Shown here: positions 8,209-16,500 of the stretch, piece by piece
Layout: every line of letters begins with the position of its first letter
How positions within the stretch are numbered: the stretch's first letter is position 1
Origin: Byssothecium circinans
Taxonomy: Eukaryota > Ascomycota > Dothideomycetes > Pleosporales > Massarinaceae
Direction: 5' to 3'
Assembly (NCBI GenBank): GCA_010015675.1
Contig: ML976977.1
Location: 743,374 to 761,082, forward strand
Length of the DNA: 17,709 nucleotides
Made by a program: the position numbers and the translations under genes
The notes under the pieces: generated by a model
Seen by the model: the letters and a program-made list of their open reading frames with translations, nothing else
Told to the model about the DNA's origin: nothing
The model's database searches: none

Positions 8209-9358
8209 TTACTGAACCCACCCTTCCTTCCTCATCACCTCCCTAGTATACTCCTCCAACTTCTCCCCGAGCTTCGCATCCTTCGCAGGACCACTCTGGC
8301 ACTTTGGCTCTCCGAAACGCTTGAAAATCTCGAAGTACCCGCCACTCTGCTCGGCCTTCATGTCCTGACTCGCCACATAGAACAAACTCGTGTATGAGCC
8401 CTTGTCGGCCGGCCATATCATGCCAATCATGCGCAAGACGGAGAAGACACTCGTCATGCCAGAGCCTGACCCGCTCACTCCGTCGGCGAGGTTTGTCTCG
8501 ACTAGACCTGGATGGACGCACGAGGTCCAGATCTCGCCGTCCTTGTTGCGGGCGCTAGGGGAGCCGGGGCCGTACTTGGCATGCAGGGTCTTGGTGTGCA
8601 GGATGTTCGCTAGCTTGCTCTGGCCGTAGCGGGCCCACACGCTGCCGTCCTTGTTCGTTGGGTCCTCGAAGTTGATGCCGCCCTTGGGTGCGCTCAGGTG
8701 GCCCGACGAGGTGAGGTTTACGAGACGCACGCTTCCGGCCGGCAGCGTCTTGGACGTCTTGAGCATCACCGGAAGCAGGTGGTCTGTAAACACCCAGTGG
8801 GCCAGGTAGTTGGTCTGCCACTGCGCTTCGTGGCCGTCTTTGGTCATCTCGAACGGCGTTGCCATGATGCCTGCGTTGTTGACCAGACCGTGCAGCGCTG
8901 TCTCGAGCGTGAGGAAGTGCTGTGCCGCCGCGACGACGCTGGTGAGGTCCATGAAGTCGACTTGCAGGAGGTCGACTTGGGCTGCGGGATGCATCTTCTT
9001 GATTCCGGCGATGGCGTCTGTGCCCTTTTTCGGGTTCCGAGCGCACATGTACACATGGGCGCCATGTTCTGCAAGGTGGGCTACGGTGTAATAGCCGCTG
9101 CGGTTAGGATGGTGAGATTAGCGGAATGAAGTTTGTCGTGAGCGGTGAGAGATGAGAGATGAGAGGAGAGAGGAGAGATGAGAGGAGAGAGGAGAGAGGA
9201 GAGGAGAGAGGAGAGATGAGAGGAGAGAGGAGAGATGAGAGGAGAGAGGAGAGAGGTGAGGTGAGAGGTGAGAGCAAGGCTTACATGCCAGAATTCCCTC
9301 CTGTGACTATGAATACCTTGCCCTTGAGATCGGGGAGAGTGTCGGGGTGGAAAGTCAT
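8209..9358 (-). CDS. Short-chain dehydrogenase/reductase (retinol-dehydrogenase-like)
   Basis: Exon 1 is 9358-9285 and exon 2 is 9097-8209, joined across a 187-bp intron (9098-9284) with GTAAGC, a CTAAC branch site and CAG. The product is 320 residues with no stop or frameshift. It is a classical NAD(P)-dependent oxidoreductase: the cofactor motif TGGNSGIG (residues 19-26) is formed across the splice junction, followed by NNAG (98-101), the helix Asn in QTNYLAHW (121), catalytic Ser in LTSSGHL (155/156), Tyr182 and Lys186 of YGQSK, and the HPGLVETNL loop. The upstream part of exon 2 is also open but lacks the Gly-rich motif, which supports the spliced start. The sequence type matches fungal retinol-dehydrogenase or WWOX-like SDRs, whose substrates are mostly unknown. 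It is the only gene in the island that looks intact, with GC-rich codons unlike the degraded surroundings. Confidence 0.9.
9141..9274. repeat. Purine-rich tandem repeat inside dehydrogenase intron
   Basis: The plus strand is almost pure G and A, built from GAGAGG and GAGATGAGA blocks with a best unit of about 19 bp (GAGATGAGAGGAGAGAGGA). On the gene's own strand this is a long CT-rich tract within the 187-bp intron, between the 5' splice site and the branch site. Confidence 0.9.
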
Positions 9359-9811
9359 GTTCAAAGTGATACCTACGGTCAGCACGCAAAGGTGGGTCAA
9401 CCGCAATACTTGGATCTTAAATGTTGAAATGCCAAGCACCAGATACCTTTGTGAGCACGCCGCATGACGCTGCGACCAATCATATTACATTTGACTTGGG
9501 CACAACAAGGGCATATCAAAGGGATGGGTGAGAGGGGCATTCCGGCGGGGCAGTGAGCCAGCTGCACCAAAGCATGTGGCCTCGCAGCCGAATCACCCGG
9601 CAATGATAACGTTGCGTTTGCCCATGCAGCGTCATGCTGCAGGTCGCGATCCTGCAGGGTGAGCGCAACCACACCAGGCTAGCCAGCGCAAGTTAGACAC
9701 AGCCACCGCGACCGTTAACATTGCACTATTTCCCCTTTGCAGGCAGGGCGGCCTGTCTCGCGACTATCAGGTCATGTCTCAGTCTCCAAACATGCAGGTC
9801 GTATCACACAG
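9359..9811. promoter_or_regulatory. Upstream region of the dehydrogenase gene
   Basis: This 450-bp region precedes the minus-strand start at 9358. A CCAAT sequence lies at 9476-9480 and two short inverted repeats lie at 9626-9640 (GCAGC/GCTGC) and 9637-9657 (CTGCAGG/CCTGCAG). No transcription signal is proven. The family D transposon is inserted at its far end, about 450 bp from the start codon, and may mark the limit of the promoter. Confidence 0.35.
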
Positions 9812-9891
9812 GTAAGCCGGCGTATGGGGTTCCGGCGCACCCCTAGTTCTGGCGCACCCCACCAAAACCTCTTCGTCACCAAAAAAGACGC
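9812..9891 (+). repeat. Left terminal inverted repeat of family D
   Basis: It starts GTAAGCCGGCGTATGGGG and contains TTCCGGCGCACCCC (9830-9843) and TTCTGGCGCACCCC (9847-9860), a motif repeated with 17-bp spacing. All six differences from the right repeat are C or G here and T or A there. Confidence 0.92.
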
Positions 9892-11608
9892 CATATTTCT
9901 CAACGCTCTATTAAATTTGCCACTGTGTACACATACTATCAAAGGATGTAGTTTCTGCTGCCCTATTAATAGCTGGGACAGCTCTCTGAGCAGGATGCGT
10001 AGAGGTTTGAGCCTCTGTAGTAGCTGCTTAATCAATTGCACGAACAATACTCTCCACATCTGCAAATCGCTGATTTTGATCAACAACGATTCGCTTTCGC
10101 TTCCTCTGAGAGCTAGAAGCCTGTAGTTGATACTGTAGTCGAGCAATCTCTGCTTCCTACTTTGCTGCGCGGCTATTTGCTATTGCAATAGCCTTGCCTG
10201 CTTTCTGCAGCACGTGACGGGTACTCCGAGATAGAGATTCTAAATCCTCAATAGATTTCTGAGCCGCGTATAGATCCTGAGCTCTCTGAGGGGTACGGTA
10301 GAGCGTACTCATTGCAGTGAGATCCTGATACAGCTGCGGAGGCGTTGCTGGCCTGCCTAGAACCTGTGAGGATTGAATAACCTAATTAAGATTAAATGGT
10401 ACTAAGCCAGCAGCTAGCCAACCAGCATGAATTACCCTCTCTAAGAAGGCTTCCTCTCTAGCTGCATGGTAGTAGCTAATAAAACGCTCCTTCTTAATAG
10501 GTGCTGCATCGTCAAGGCTAGCGAGGTCCTGGATCTAATTTCTATACTTTGTCTTTGTAACCGAGAATACCGTCAGATCTAGTGGCTGTAGGAGGTATGT
10601 TAAATGAAGTAGTAGAAATAGAAGCTTAATTCTAGCTTGTTTGCATGCCTATAGGAAGTTAATATGGACATGACTACTGTGGCCGTTGAGAAGGAGCAAC
10701 TAATGCCCGTTGTTGGTAAGAGCTAATTCTGGTATAAATATCCTTTATAACTACTTAAGGCTAATAGCTTGCGACGTCCATCCATTCTCTGAGGTCGTAT
10801 AGAGCTAATCAGGTACTAATTTAGGTAAGAACTAGGTAGTCTGTAGGCTCTTACCCTTAAATACTATCGCGCAGCGTAGCTTCCGCCCTATAGCTAATAT
10901 ACACTCAATTATTGAGGCCCACTCGCGATTCTCTAGAGAAGTGATATAAGCCTTCTTCTTCTAGCTATTAGCAAGGACCTTAGAGTTACCACATACCCCT
11001 AGGGCAATACCTGTCTCATCTATATTCCACACGTCCTCTACTGGTATTCCTAGACGCGTTCGAACGCGCTCAAAGAGCTTAAGGAACGCCCGTATTTGTT
11101 CTAAAGTAGTAGCTGTAGCGCGTGGAGCTTTAAGCTTCCTACCAATAACTAATGCAACGCGTGGGTTGCGCTTAATAAAGGATACTATCTAGCGCTTGCC
11201 TAGAGGTCAGCGGTCTCCATTTATTTCTAGTATTCAGGAAGCCATTTCTCAAGCGCGCGTGTGCGAGGGAGGGTAGCTATTTGTATCCTGCTCAAGAATC
11301 TAGTCTACTAGGAAGTTCTCTTGCTCTAGCATCAATCATTGTTGATATGCGTAGCTGGCGTACGCGCTCGTCGCGCCGCTAATTTAACAGCGTAGGGTTG
11401 ATGGAGGAAGGCCGTACGCCTTAGAAGTAGCCCGTTGGCTTGTATAAATACTAGCATTAAAATCACTAATAGCAGATTGTAAACTAAGCTCGCGGGCATC
11501 CATATTGAATAAGAGGGTTAATAAAAAACGCGTCTTTTTTGGTGACAAAGAGGTTTTAGTAGGGTGCGCTAGAACTAGGGGTGCGCCAGAACCCTATACG
11601 CCGGCTTA
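9813..11608 (-). mobile_element. Complete Fot1/pogo-like transposon (family D), RIP-degraded
   Basis: The element is about 1.8 kb, bounded by TA on both sides (9813-9814 and 11607-11608) and by 80-bp inverted repeats that agree at 74 of 80 positions. It contains one transposase frame on the minus strand (9911-11503). Size, TA target, repeat length and transposase type all fit the Fot1 group of the pogo branch of Tc1/mariner. It lies within the proposed 11.3-kb insertion, upstream of the dehydrogenase gene. Confidence 0.92.
9911..11503 (-). pseudogene. Fot1-like DDE transposase (family D), 18 internal stops
   Basis: From ATG at 11503 to TAA at 9911 a single frame of 531 codons runs without frameshift but with about 18 internal stops, nearly all where Gln or Trp would fit. 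Order of parts: psq-type helix-turn-helix (residues about 8-45, YGLPPSTLR), CENP-B-type DNA-binding region (about 55-120), DDE_1 domain and a C-terminal tail with a coiled coil (EAEIARLQYQLQAS) and a basic cluster (QRKRKRI). The catalytic triad reads Asp162 (NIDETG), Asn273 in LLNGHSSH where Asp is expected (GAC to AAC), and Asp309 (LLQPLDLTVF). The motif GWLAAGLVPFN marks the end of the catalytic domain. Length matches Fot1 transposases (about 540 residues). Inactive. Confidence 0.92.
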
Positions 11609-11609
11609 C
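11530..11609 (-). repeat. Right terminal inverted repeat of family D
   Basis: Inverted partner of 9812-9891. The two internal motif copies are at 11561-11574 and 11578-11591, again 17 bp apart. It carries all six C:G to T:A changes between the two ends. Confidence 0.92.
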
Positions 11610-12015
11610 AGGCTTACCCATAAACGGATGATTCGCGTTCCTCCGCCGCAGAATACTGGGTGAAAGTCTGCATTTGAGACTAGACTTAGCGGGCTCTGGA
11701 CCTCCTAGTCCTTACCTCCTGTGTAGCTAGCCAATCTATTAGATTGGCTCAAAGCCCTAGCGTCGTCCTTGCTAATGGCTTCTTGGAGGAGTCGCTTCTT
11801 AGATGAGCTGCCTCATATAGTATTAGGTAAGAGGGATTAGCCTCTGTAGGGCGCCTGCTTTGTGATGGCAGTGAATCGCATCGCAGGCTACTGTGGCTTC
11901 TCGTGACTTCTCGTGGCTTTGTTTCAACTGCGCACCTGGGCCTTTTATTTAAGCTAGTCCGTTTTCCCTTGTGTGTGCCATGCACTATAACGGTGCGAAC
12001 TTGCGAATTAAGTTA
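11609..12015. other. Spacer between transposons
   Basis: This moderate-GC stretch has no recognisable gene. A minus-strand open frame at 11749-11985 is Arg- and Ser-rich and without domain features. A short perfect hairpin lies at 11729-11749 (9-bp arms, 3-base loop). It is the right-hand flank of family D and left-hand flank of family B. Confidence 0.4.
11729..11749. repeat. Perfect short hairpin
   Basis: AGCCAATCT at 11729-11737 and AGATTGGCT at 11741-11749 form 9-bp arms around ATT. The role is unknown; without a following T-run I do not call it a terminator. Confidence 0.5.
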
Positions 12016-12024
12016 GGCACCCTA

Positions 12025-12053
12025 GTTTCCGACACCGCCTGGTTTCCAACACC
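12025..12053. repeat. 17-bp-spaced motif pair in family B end
   Basis: GTTTCCGACACC and GTTTCCAACACC differ by one G/A transition and start 17 bp apart. The layout matches the ends of the other transposons here. Confidence 0.65.
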
Positions 12054-12229
12054 CTACCAAATTTGGCCGCTACCACAACTCTAGGTTGCGAATGTGCTCA
12101 CAACTTCGCCAAATAAATTTGTAAAAATTATTAAAAAATTATACTTGAAGCATTTTAATCGCTCTCTTCGTCTACACTTAAATCACGATCAAGATACCGT
12201 CGTGTTGGTTGTCAATTCCGTGCCAAACG

Positions 12230-12691
12230 TTAAACCAATAGTTGCTCCGCTTCCTCCTTAGAGCTACTTTCCTCCTCCTTAATAATCTCTTGCTTTGCGC
12301 TTCTCACCTTGCGAACACGTTGAGAGGGCTCTCGATTAGTTTGAGAGAGAACCTCTGCAAGATTCGCGAAGAGATTATTTGGATTAGTTGCGACTTTACG
12401 GCGTTTTGGCGGGTTAGCTTGCTCAATCTGCTCGCGCAAGGAACCTATCTTACGATCTTGCATAGTAACTACTATTAAGGTACAGTCAAGCGCCATAGCA
12501 GTGAGCTAAACATACTATTGTATAGTTGGTAAGAAACTCTTCCTAGAAAATAGCTTTATAATATCCCTGCCGCGTTTTAGCGTTCTAATATCCTTAGTAG
12601 AAGGAGGTAGTGTTGACAGCCGTTCGCGCACTACTACCTAGCAAGAACCTAAGGGCTTCTTTACGCTCTTAGGGTATAGCCCTGTTGCCTT
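12230..12691 (-). pseudogene. C-terminal third of a pogo-type transposase (family B)
   Basis: The minus frame starts at the junction with KATGLYPKSVKKPLGS, the conserved motif that closes the DDE_1 domain in this family, and continues in frame to TAA at 12230. Three TAG stops interrupt it, all upstream of 12496. The last 88 codons are open: they contain a possible coiled coil (DRKIGSLREQIEQAN), a nuclear-localisation-like PPKRRKV and an acidic Ser/Glu tail (EEESSSKEEAEQLL). The catalytic domain is absent. The sequence is clearly different from families A, C and D. Confidence 0.8.
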
Positions 12692-12700
12692 CTACCTATA
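12692..12700 (+). repeat. Candidate 9-bp target-site duplication, right copy
   Basis: CTACCTATA, identical to 1360-1368. The downstream bases continue as in the intact family A copy, the upstream bases do not. Confidence 0.6.
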
Positions 12701-13838
12701 TATTTAAAGGGACTAGCCCTATTACCTTAAAAGCCTTTTAATAGTTTTAAACTATAAATACGCTTAAAAACGCGTCTTTAAAGGCTAGTAGGAATACTTT
12801 CTTATTAATATAAAAACTATACTTTTACGCTAAGCCCTAAATAATTTTAGAGTACTTATGCTTAAGTAGTAAGAATAATACTATATTAAGTAACTAAAGA
12901 ATATATAATAAGTGTAGTAGTATATAAAGTATAAAGATCTTATTATTATAATAATAGTCCTTAAAATCCTAATTTAGGTAGCTTTTATAGCTGTCTAAAA
13001 TTAGTAACTAATAGACGCTAATAGTTCTTACCTTTATATGCGCGTTAAAGTACTTTAACTACGTAAGACTAAGCTTATTAGTCGTCTATCTATTCTCTAA
13101 GACTAAGAGCTTTTATTTACGTAGTATATTAGCTTCTTAGTACTATAAAAAAATATAGACGCATCCTTTATATATAATAAATAGTAGGGTGAATATATTA
13201 TTTAAATATATACTATTAATCTCTATTACCTACTTTTTATTACCTAGCTAAACTATTATAGGCCTTGCTTACTTCTCTAAGCTAGTAACTACTTTTATAG
13301 AGCTAATAATACCTATCTAAAAACTAGTCTTATTAAAGTTATATATATTATTATTATATATACTATACTTTACTTTAGTATTTTATATAAGCTTAAACTA
13401 CGCGCTAACTACCTTAGAATCTTCTTATAGTGCCCTCTAATAATCTTTTAAATAGTTTTAGACTATTTATAACTATTCTAAATAGTTTATAAACTATTTA
13501 GCCTAGTTAATACCTACTTTCTTACTACCCTACTTACTTAGTAGTTTATTTGCTATATCTAACACTTCGCCTAGTATAAGTGCGAATCCTTACAAATTAA
13601 GGTTAAGGATATATTAGATAAGTATATCCTCTTTAGTTAAGGATAGTTTTAAATAGTTTAGTACTATTATTAATTAAAAGGCAATTCTATTAAGGCATAT
13701 AGAAAGTCTCTAATAATAAATATTAAAAGCCTTAGCAGCGCGTTAGAGGCTTATAAATTAGCCTAAATAGTAAGCTTAAAGGGCAAGCTTAATCCTACCT
13801 TCTTATTAAATAAGTATTATATTTATTAGTTAAGGTAT
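12692..13838 (-). pseudogene. N-terminal and catalytic part of family A transposase (copy 1)
   Basis: The minus frame corresponds codon for codon to the copy at 14839-15985. The start codon of that copy (ATG at 15985) is ATA here (13838-13836), a G-to-A change, and there are many stops. It breaks after the GLVPLN motif at the end of the catalytic domain. Its missing C-terminus is probably 1072-1368. Across the break the frame does not match that of the family B fragment, so no fusion protein is possible. Confidence 0.82.
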
Positions 13839-13910
13839 TTTATAATAAGTATAGTATTAGTATTACTAAGGAAAAGTAGCTACTTTAATAGTATAGCTAC
13901 TTTAATAGTA

Positions 13911-14236
13911 CTTTATATTATACTACTAGGTTTATAACCTAGTTTCCCTTATCTTATTTACTAATACTATTAAAGAACTTATTATACCTTTAGAGGGTAA
14001 TAGGAAGAATATAGTTAACTTATTAGTTAAGATTAGACCTTATAGCATACTAGGTAGACCTATTAAGCAAATTTTTGCTTACTATAAAATTAAAAGTAAA
14101 TTAGGCCTAGCGTAGGTCTAGGAGAGATACTAATTTTTAGTAGAAGTTACTTATAGCTTTATATTTACTTAAGGCCTTAATGCTATTAACTATAGCTTAA
14201 ATCTTACCTAAGAGCTATTCTTGCATAGAGTATAAT
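13911..14236. other. AT-rich spacer between two family A copies
   Basis: It should contain the 3' end of copy 2, but I could not place its inverted repeat with confidence. A perfect 8-bp hairpin, ACTAGGTT and AACCTAGT around TAT, lies at 13925-13943. No gene is visible. Confidence 0.4.
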
Positions 14237-15985
14237 TTAATATATAGGTAGCTAATAGTAATTTACATTAATGTATTCTGCATCATCATTATCGTCCGCA
14301 TCGCTATCTGAAAATATATACTAAGTACTAGCCTCTGCCTTAGAAGAACCTTTTTTATTAGCTTAATAAGTTCTCGCATTATACCTAGTCTTACCATAGT
14401 TACCATAGCGCTAAATACCTAGTTATCATAATTATCGCACCTTACTCTTACCCTCTACCCTTGCCCTTTTATAGTTCTAAACTATTCCTAATAGTTTAGA
14501 ACTATTCTAGTCTACTATAGGACTATACTCTATAGTGCTACCCTTCTAAATATACTTACGTTTACGTGTTTTACGCTTAGTTATAACTACAAGTTGCTAT
14601 TTAAGCTCTTTAATGCGTGACTTCATAAGCGCAGTGTTATGCAGCACTAACTTAGTACCTTTAACGAGCTGTAAAAGCCTATCCTACGCCGTTCATAGTG
14701 ACTATGTAATAGAATTATGTATAAACTTTAACTATAAGCTAAATTCGCGTGTATTACTTAGAGTCCTTAATAGCTATAGCGTCTCTAGTAGTAGAGGTCC
14801 TAGTAGGGTGCGTATACGCATATTAAGATAATTAAGTACTACCTACGCATTTAAAGGGACTAGCCTTATTACCTTAAAGGCCTTTTAACAGTTCTAGACC
14901 ATAAACACGCTTAAAAACGCGTCTTTAAAGGCTAGTAGGAACGTTTCCTTATTAACGTAAAAGACGCGCTATTATGCTAAGCCCTAAATAATCTTAGAGT
15001 ACTTACGCTTAAGCGGCGAGAATAACACTGCATTAAGTAGCTAGAGGATGTATAATGAGTGCGGTAGCATATAGAGCGTAAGGATCTTATTATTATAATA
15101 ATAATTCTTGAAATCTTGATTTAGGTAGCTTTCGTGGCCATCTAAAATTAGCAACTAATAGACGCTAACAGTTATTACCTTTATATGCGCGTTAAAGTGC
15201 TTTAACTATATAAGACTAAGCTTATTAGTCATCTATCTATTCTCTAAGATTAAGAGCTTTTAATTATGTAGTATATTAGCTTCCTAGTACCACGAAGAGA
15301 TGAAGACACGTCCTTTATATATAATAAATAGTAAGGTAAATATACTATTTAAACATATACTCTAGATATCTATTACCTACTCTTTATTACCTAGCTAAAC
15401 TATTGTAGGCCTTTCTTACTTCTCTAAGCTAGTAACCACTTTTATAGAGCTAATAATACCTATCTAAAAGCTAGTCTTATTAAAGTTATATATATTATTA
15501 TTATATATGCCATACTTTACTTTAGTATCCCGCATAAGCTTAAACCACACGCTAACTACCTTAGGATCTTCTTATAGTGCCCTCTAATAGTCCTTTAAAT
15601 AGTTCTAAACTATTTATAACTATTCTAAATAGTCTATAAACTATACTACCTAGTTAATGCCTACTTACTTACTACTCTACTCGCGTAGTAGTTTATTCAC
15701 CATATCTAATACTTCACCTAATGTAGGCGCGAATCCTCGCGAATTAAGGTTAAGGATGTATTAGATAAGCGTGTCCTCTTTAGTTAAAGACAGTTTTGAA
15801 TAGTTTAGTACTGTTATTAATTAAGAGGCGGTTCCGTTAAGGCATGTAGAGAGTCTTTAATAACGAACGTTAAAAGCCTTAGCAGCGCGTTAGAGGCTTG
15901 TAAATTAGCCTAATTAGTAAGCTTGAAGGGCAAGCTTAATCCTGCCTTCTTATTAAACAAGTATTGCGTTTATTAGTTGAGGCAT
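14237..15985 (-). pseudogene. Fot1-like DDE transposase with C-terminal zinc knuckle (family A, copy 2)
   Basis: From ATG at 15985 one frame runs about 580 codons without frameshift to TAG at 14252-14254 or TAA at 14237-14239, with several dozen stops in place of Gln or Trp. Parts in order: helix-turn-helix region, CENP-B-like region, DDE_1 domain, RLVPLN motif, a Lys/Arg-rich linker (KRKTRKRK), a zinc-knuckle region and an acidic tail (SDSDADDNDDAEY). Catalytic positions: first Asp is Asn in YNFNKTSF (about residue 169), second kept in LILDGHESY (282), third Asn in LLNAVLF (318). In the knuckle the spacing C-x2-C-x4-H-x4-C is intact but all four ligands are Tyr (14366-14407). Each of these losses is a C:G to T:A change. 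A few C-to-T-free blocks show the copy was hit less than copy 1. Inactive. Confidence 0.88.
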
Positions 15986-16023
15986 TTCATGATAAGTGTG
16001 GTAATAGTGTTGCCAAGGAAAAG

Positions 16024-16055
16024 TAGCCACTTTAGTAGTGTAGCCGCTTTAGTAG
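16024..16055. repeat. 17-bp-spaced motif pair in family A end (copy 2)
   Basis: TAGCCACTTTAGTAG at 16024-16038 and TAGCCGCTTTAGTAG at 16041-16055 differ by one A/G transition. The corresponding pair in copy 1 is at 13877-13891 and 13894-13908. Confidence 0.85.
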
Positions 16056-16500
16056 TAGAATATGTTACTATCTTCTTATAGATCTTTCTTCTTACTCTTA
16101 GAACTACTTAAAATTATTCTATATAGACTCTTATATATAGAGAGAGCTTATCTAATAAAGATTTTTAACTAGAAGTCTTATTAGCGCCTTGCTTCCTATA
16201 ATAGGTAGAATCTTTATAAATAGCAGAATTTTATCTATCTTATAGATAAGCTATAGCTTTATAGCTATACTATAGGGAGTACTGTCCTCTTCCTAGGGGC
16301 TAGTATTATAAGTATTATTCTAGAAGCTATCTAATAGCTAATAAGTCCTAGTAAAACTACTTATACTTTTGAATTATATAATATTAACCTTTTTACTACT
16401 ATAGCTTTACTAGAGGATTCTACTACTAAAGTTATAATTTACTTATAACTATATCTTATTACTACTACTAGCTTAACTCTAGCTAGCTAGTAGGAGTAGA
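16056..16500. other. AT-rich degraded sequence
   Basis: It starts at the TA next to family A copy 2. No frame is convincing; the plus frame used by the following pseudogene can be followed back weakly to about 16441. No repeat with other parts of the window was found. Confidence 0.4.

Larger units (their letters stand above)
12016..12691 (-). mobile_element. 3' half of a Fot1/pogo-like element (family B)
   Basis: The segment holds the last 154 codons of a transposase and, beyond it, a probable element end next to a TA at 12014-12015. That end has the motif GTTTCCRACACC twice, at 12025-12036 and 12042-12053, 17 bp apart. No inverted partner occurs in the window: the element is cut at 12691, where family A sequence begins. 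Confidence 0.6.
12692..13910 (-). mobile_element. 5' part of a family A Fot1-like element (copy 1)
   Basis: It aligns with 14839-16057 at a constant offset of 2147 bp, so there are no net insertions or deletions. This copy is the more AT-rich. Its outer end carries TAGCTACTTTAATAG at 13877 and again at 13894, 17 bp apart, followed by TA at 13909-13910. Its other edge is the junction to family B at 12691/12692. Confidence 0.85.
14237..16055 (-). mobile_element. Family A Fot1-like element (copy 2), nearly complete
   Basis: It contains a full-length transposase pseudogene. Its outer end has TAGCCACTTTAGTAG at 16024 and TAGCCGCTTTAGTAG at 16041, 17 bp apart, followed by TA at 16056-16057. The left limit is uncertain and may extend into 13911-14236. 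It retains more CG sites than copy 1 or the fragment at 1072 and is therefore the best template for the family. Confidence 0.82.

Noticed and set aside
8555..9129. Several long open frames overlapping the dehydrogenase gene on both strands
   Set aside because: They are shadows caused by GC-rich codons; only the spliced minus frame has the SDR motifs.
9772..10146. Minus-strand open frame of 124 codons
   Set aside because: It lies in another frame of the family D transposase and runs across the inverted repeat; the frame ending at 9911 gives the motifs.
1369..12691. Classification of the insert as a Starship
   Set aside because: No tyrosine-recombinase captain gene is visible and the size is below the usual range.
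14613..14831. Plus-strand open frame of 72 codons
   Set aside because: It is the antisense of the family A transposase C-terminus, which reads coherently on the minus strand.
12692..16057. Direct repeats as LTRs of a retrotransposon
   Set aside because: The repeated segment encodes the transposase itself, and the sequence between the copies is the C-terminal half of the second copy.
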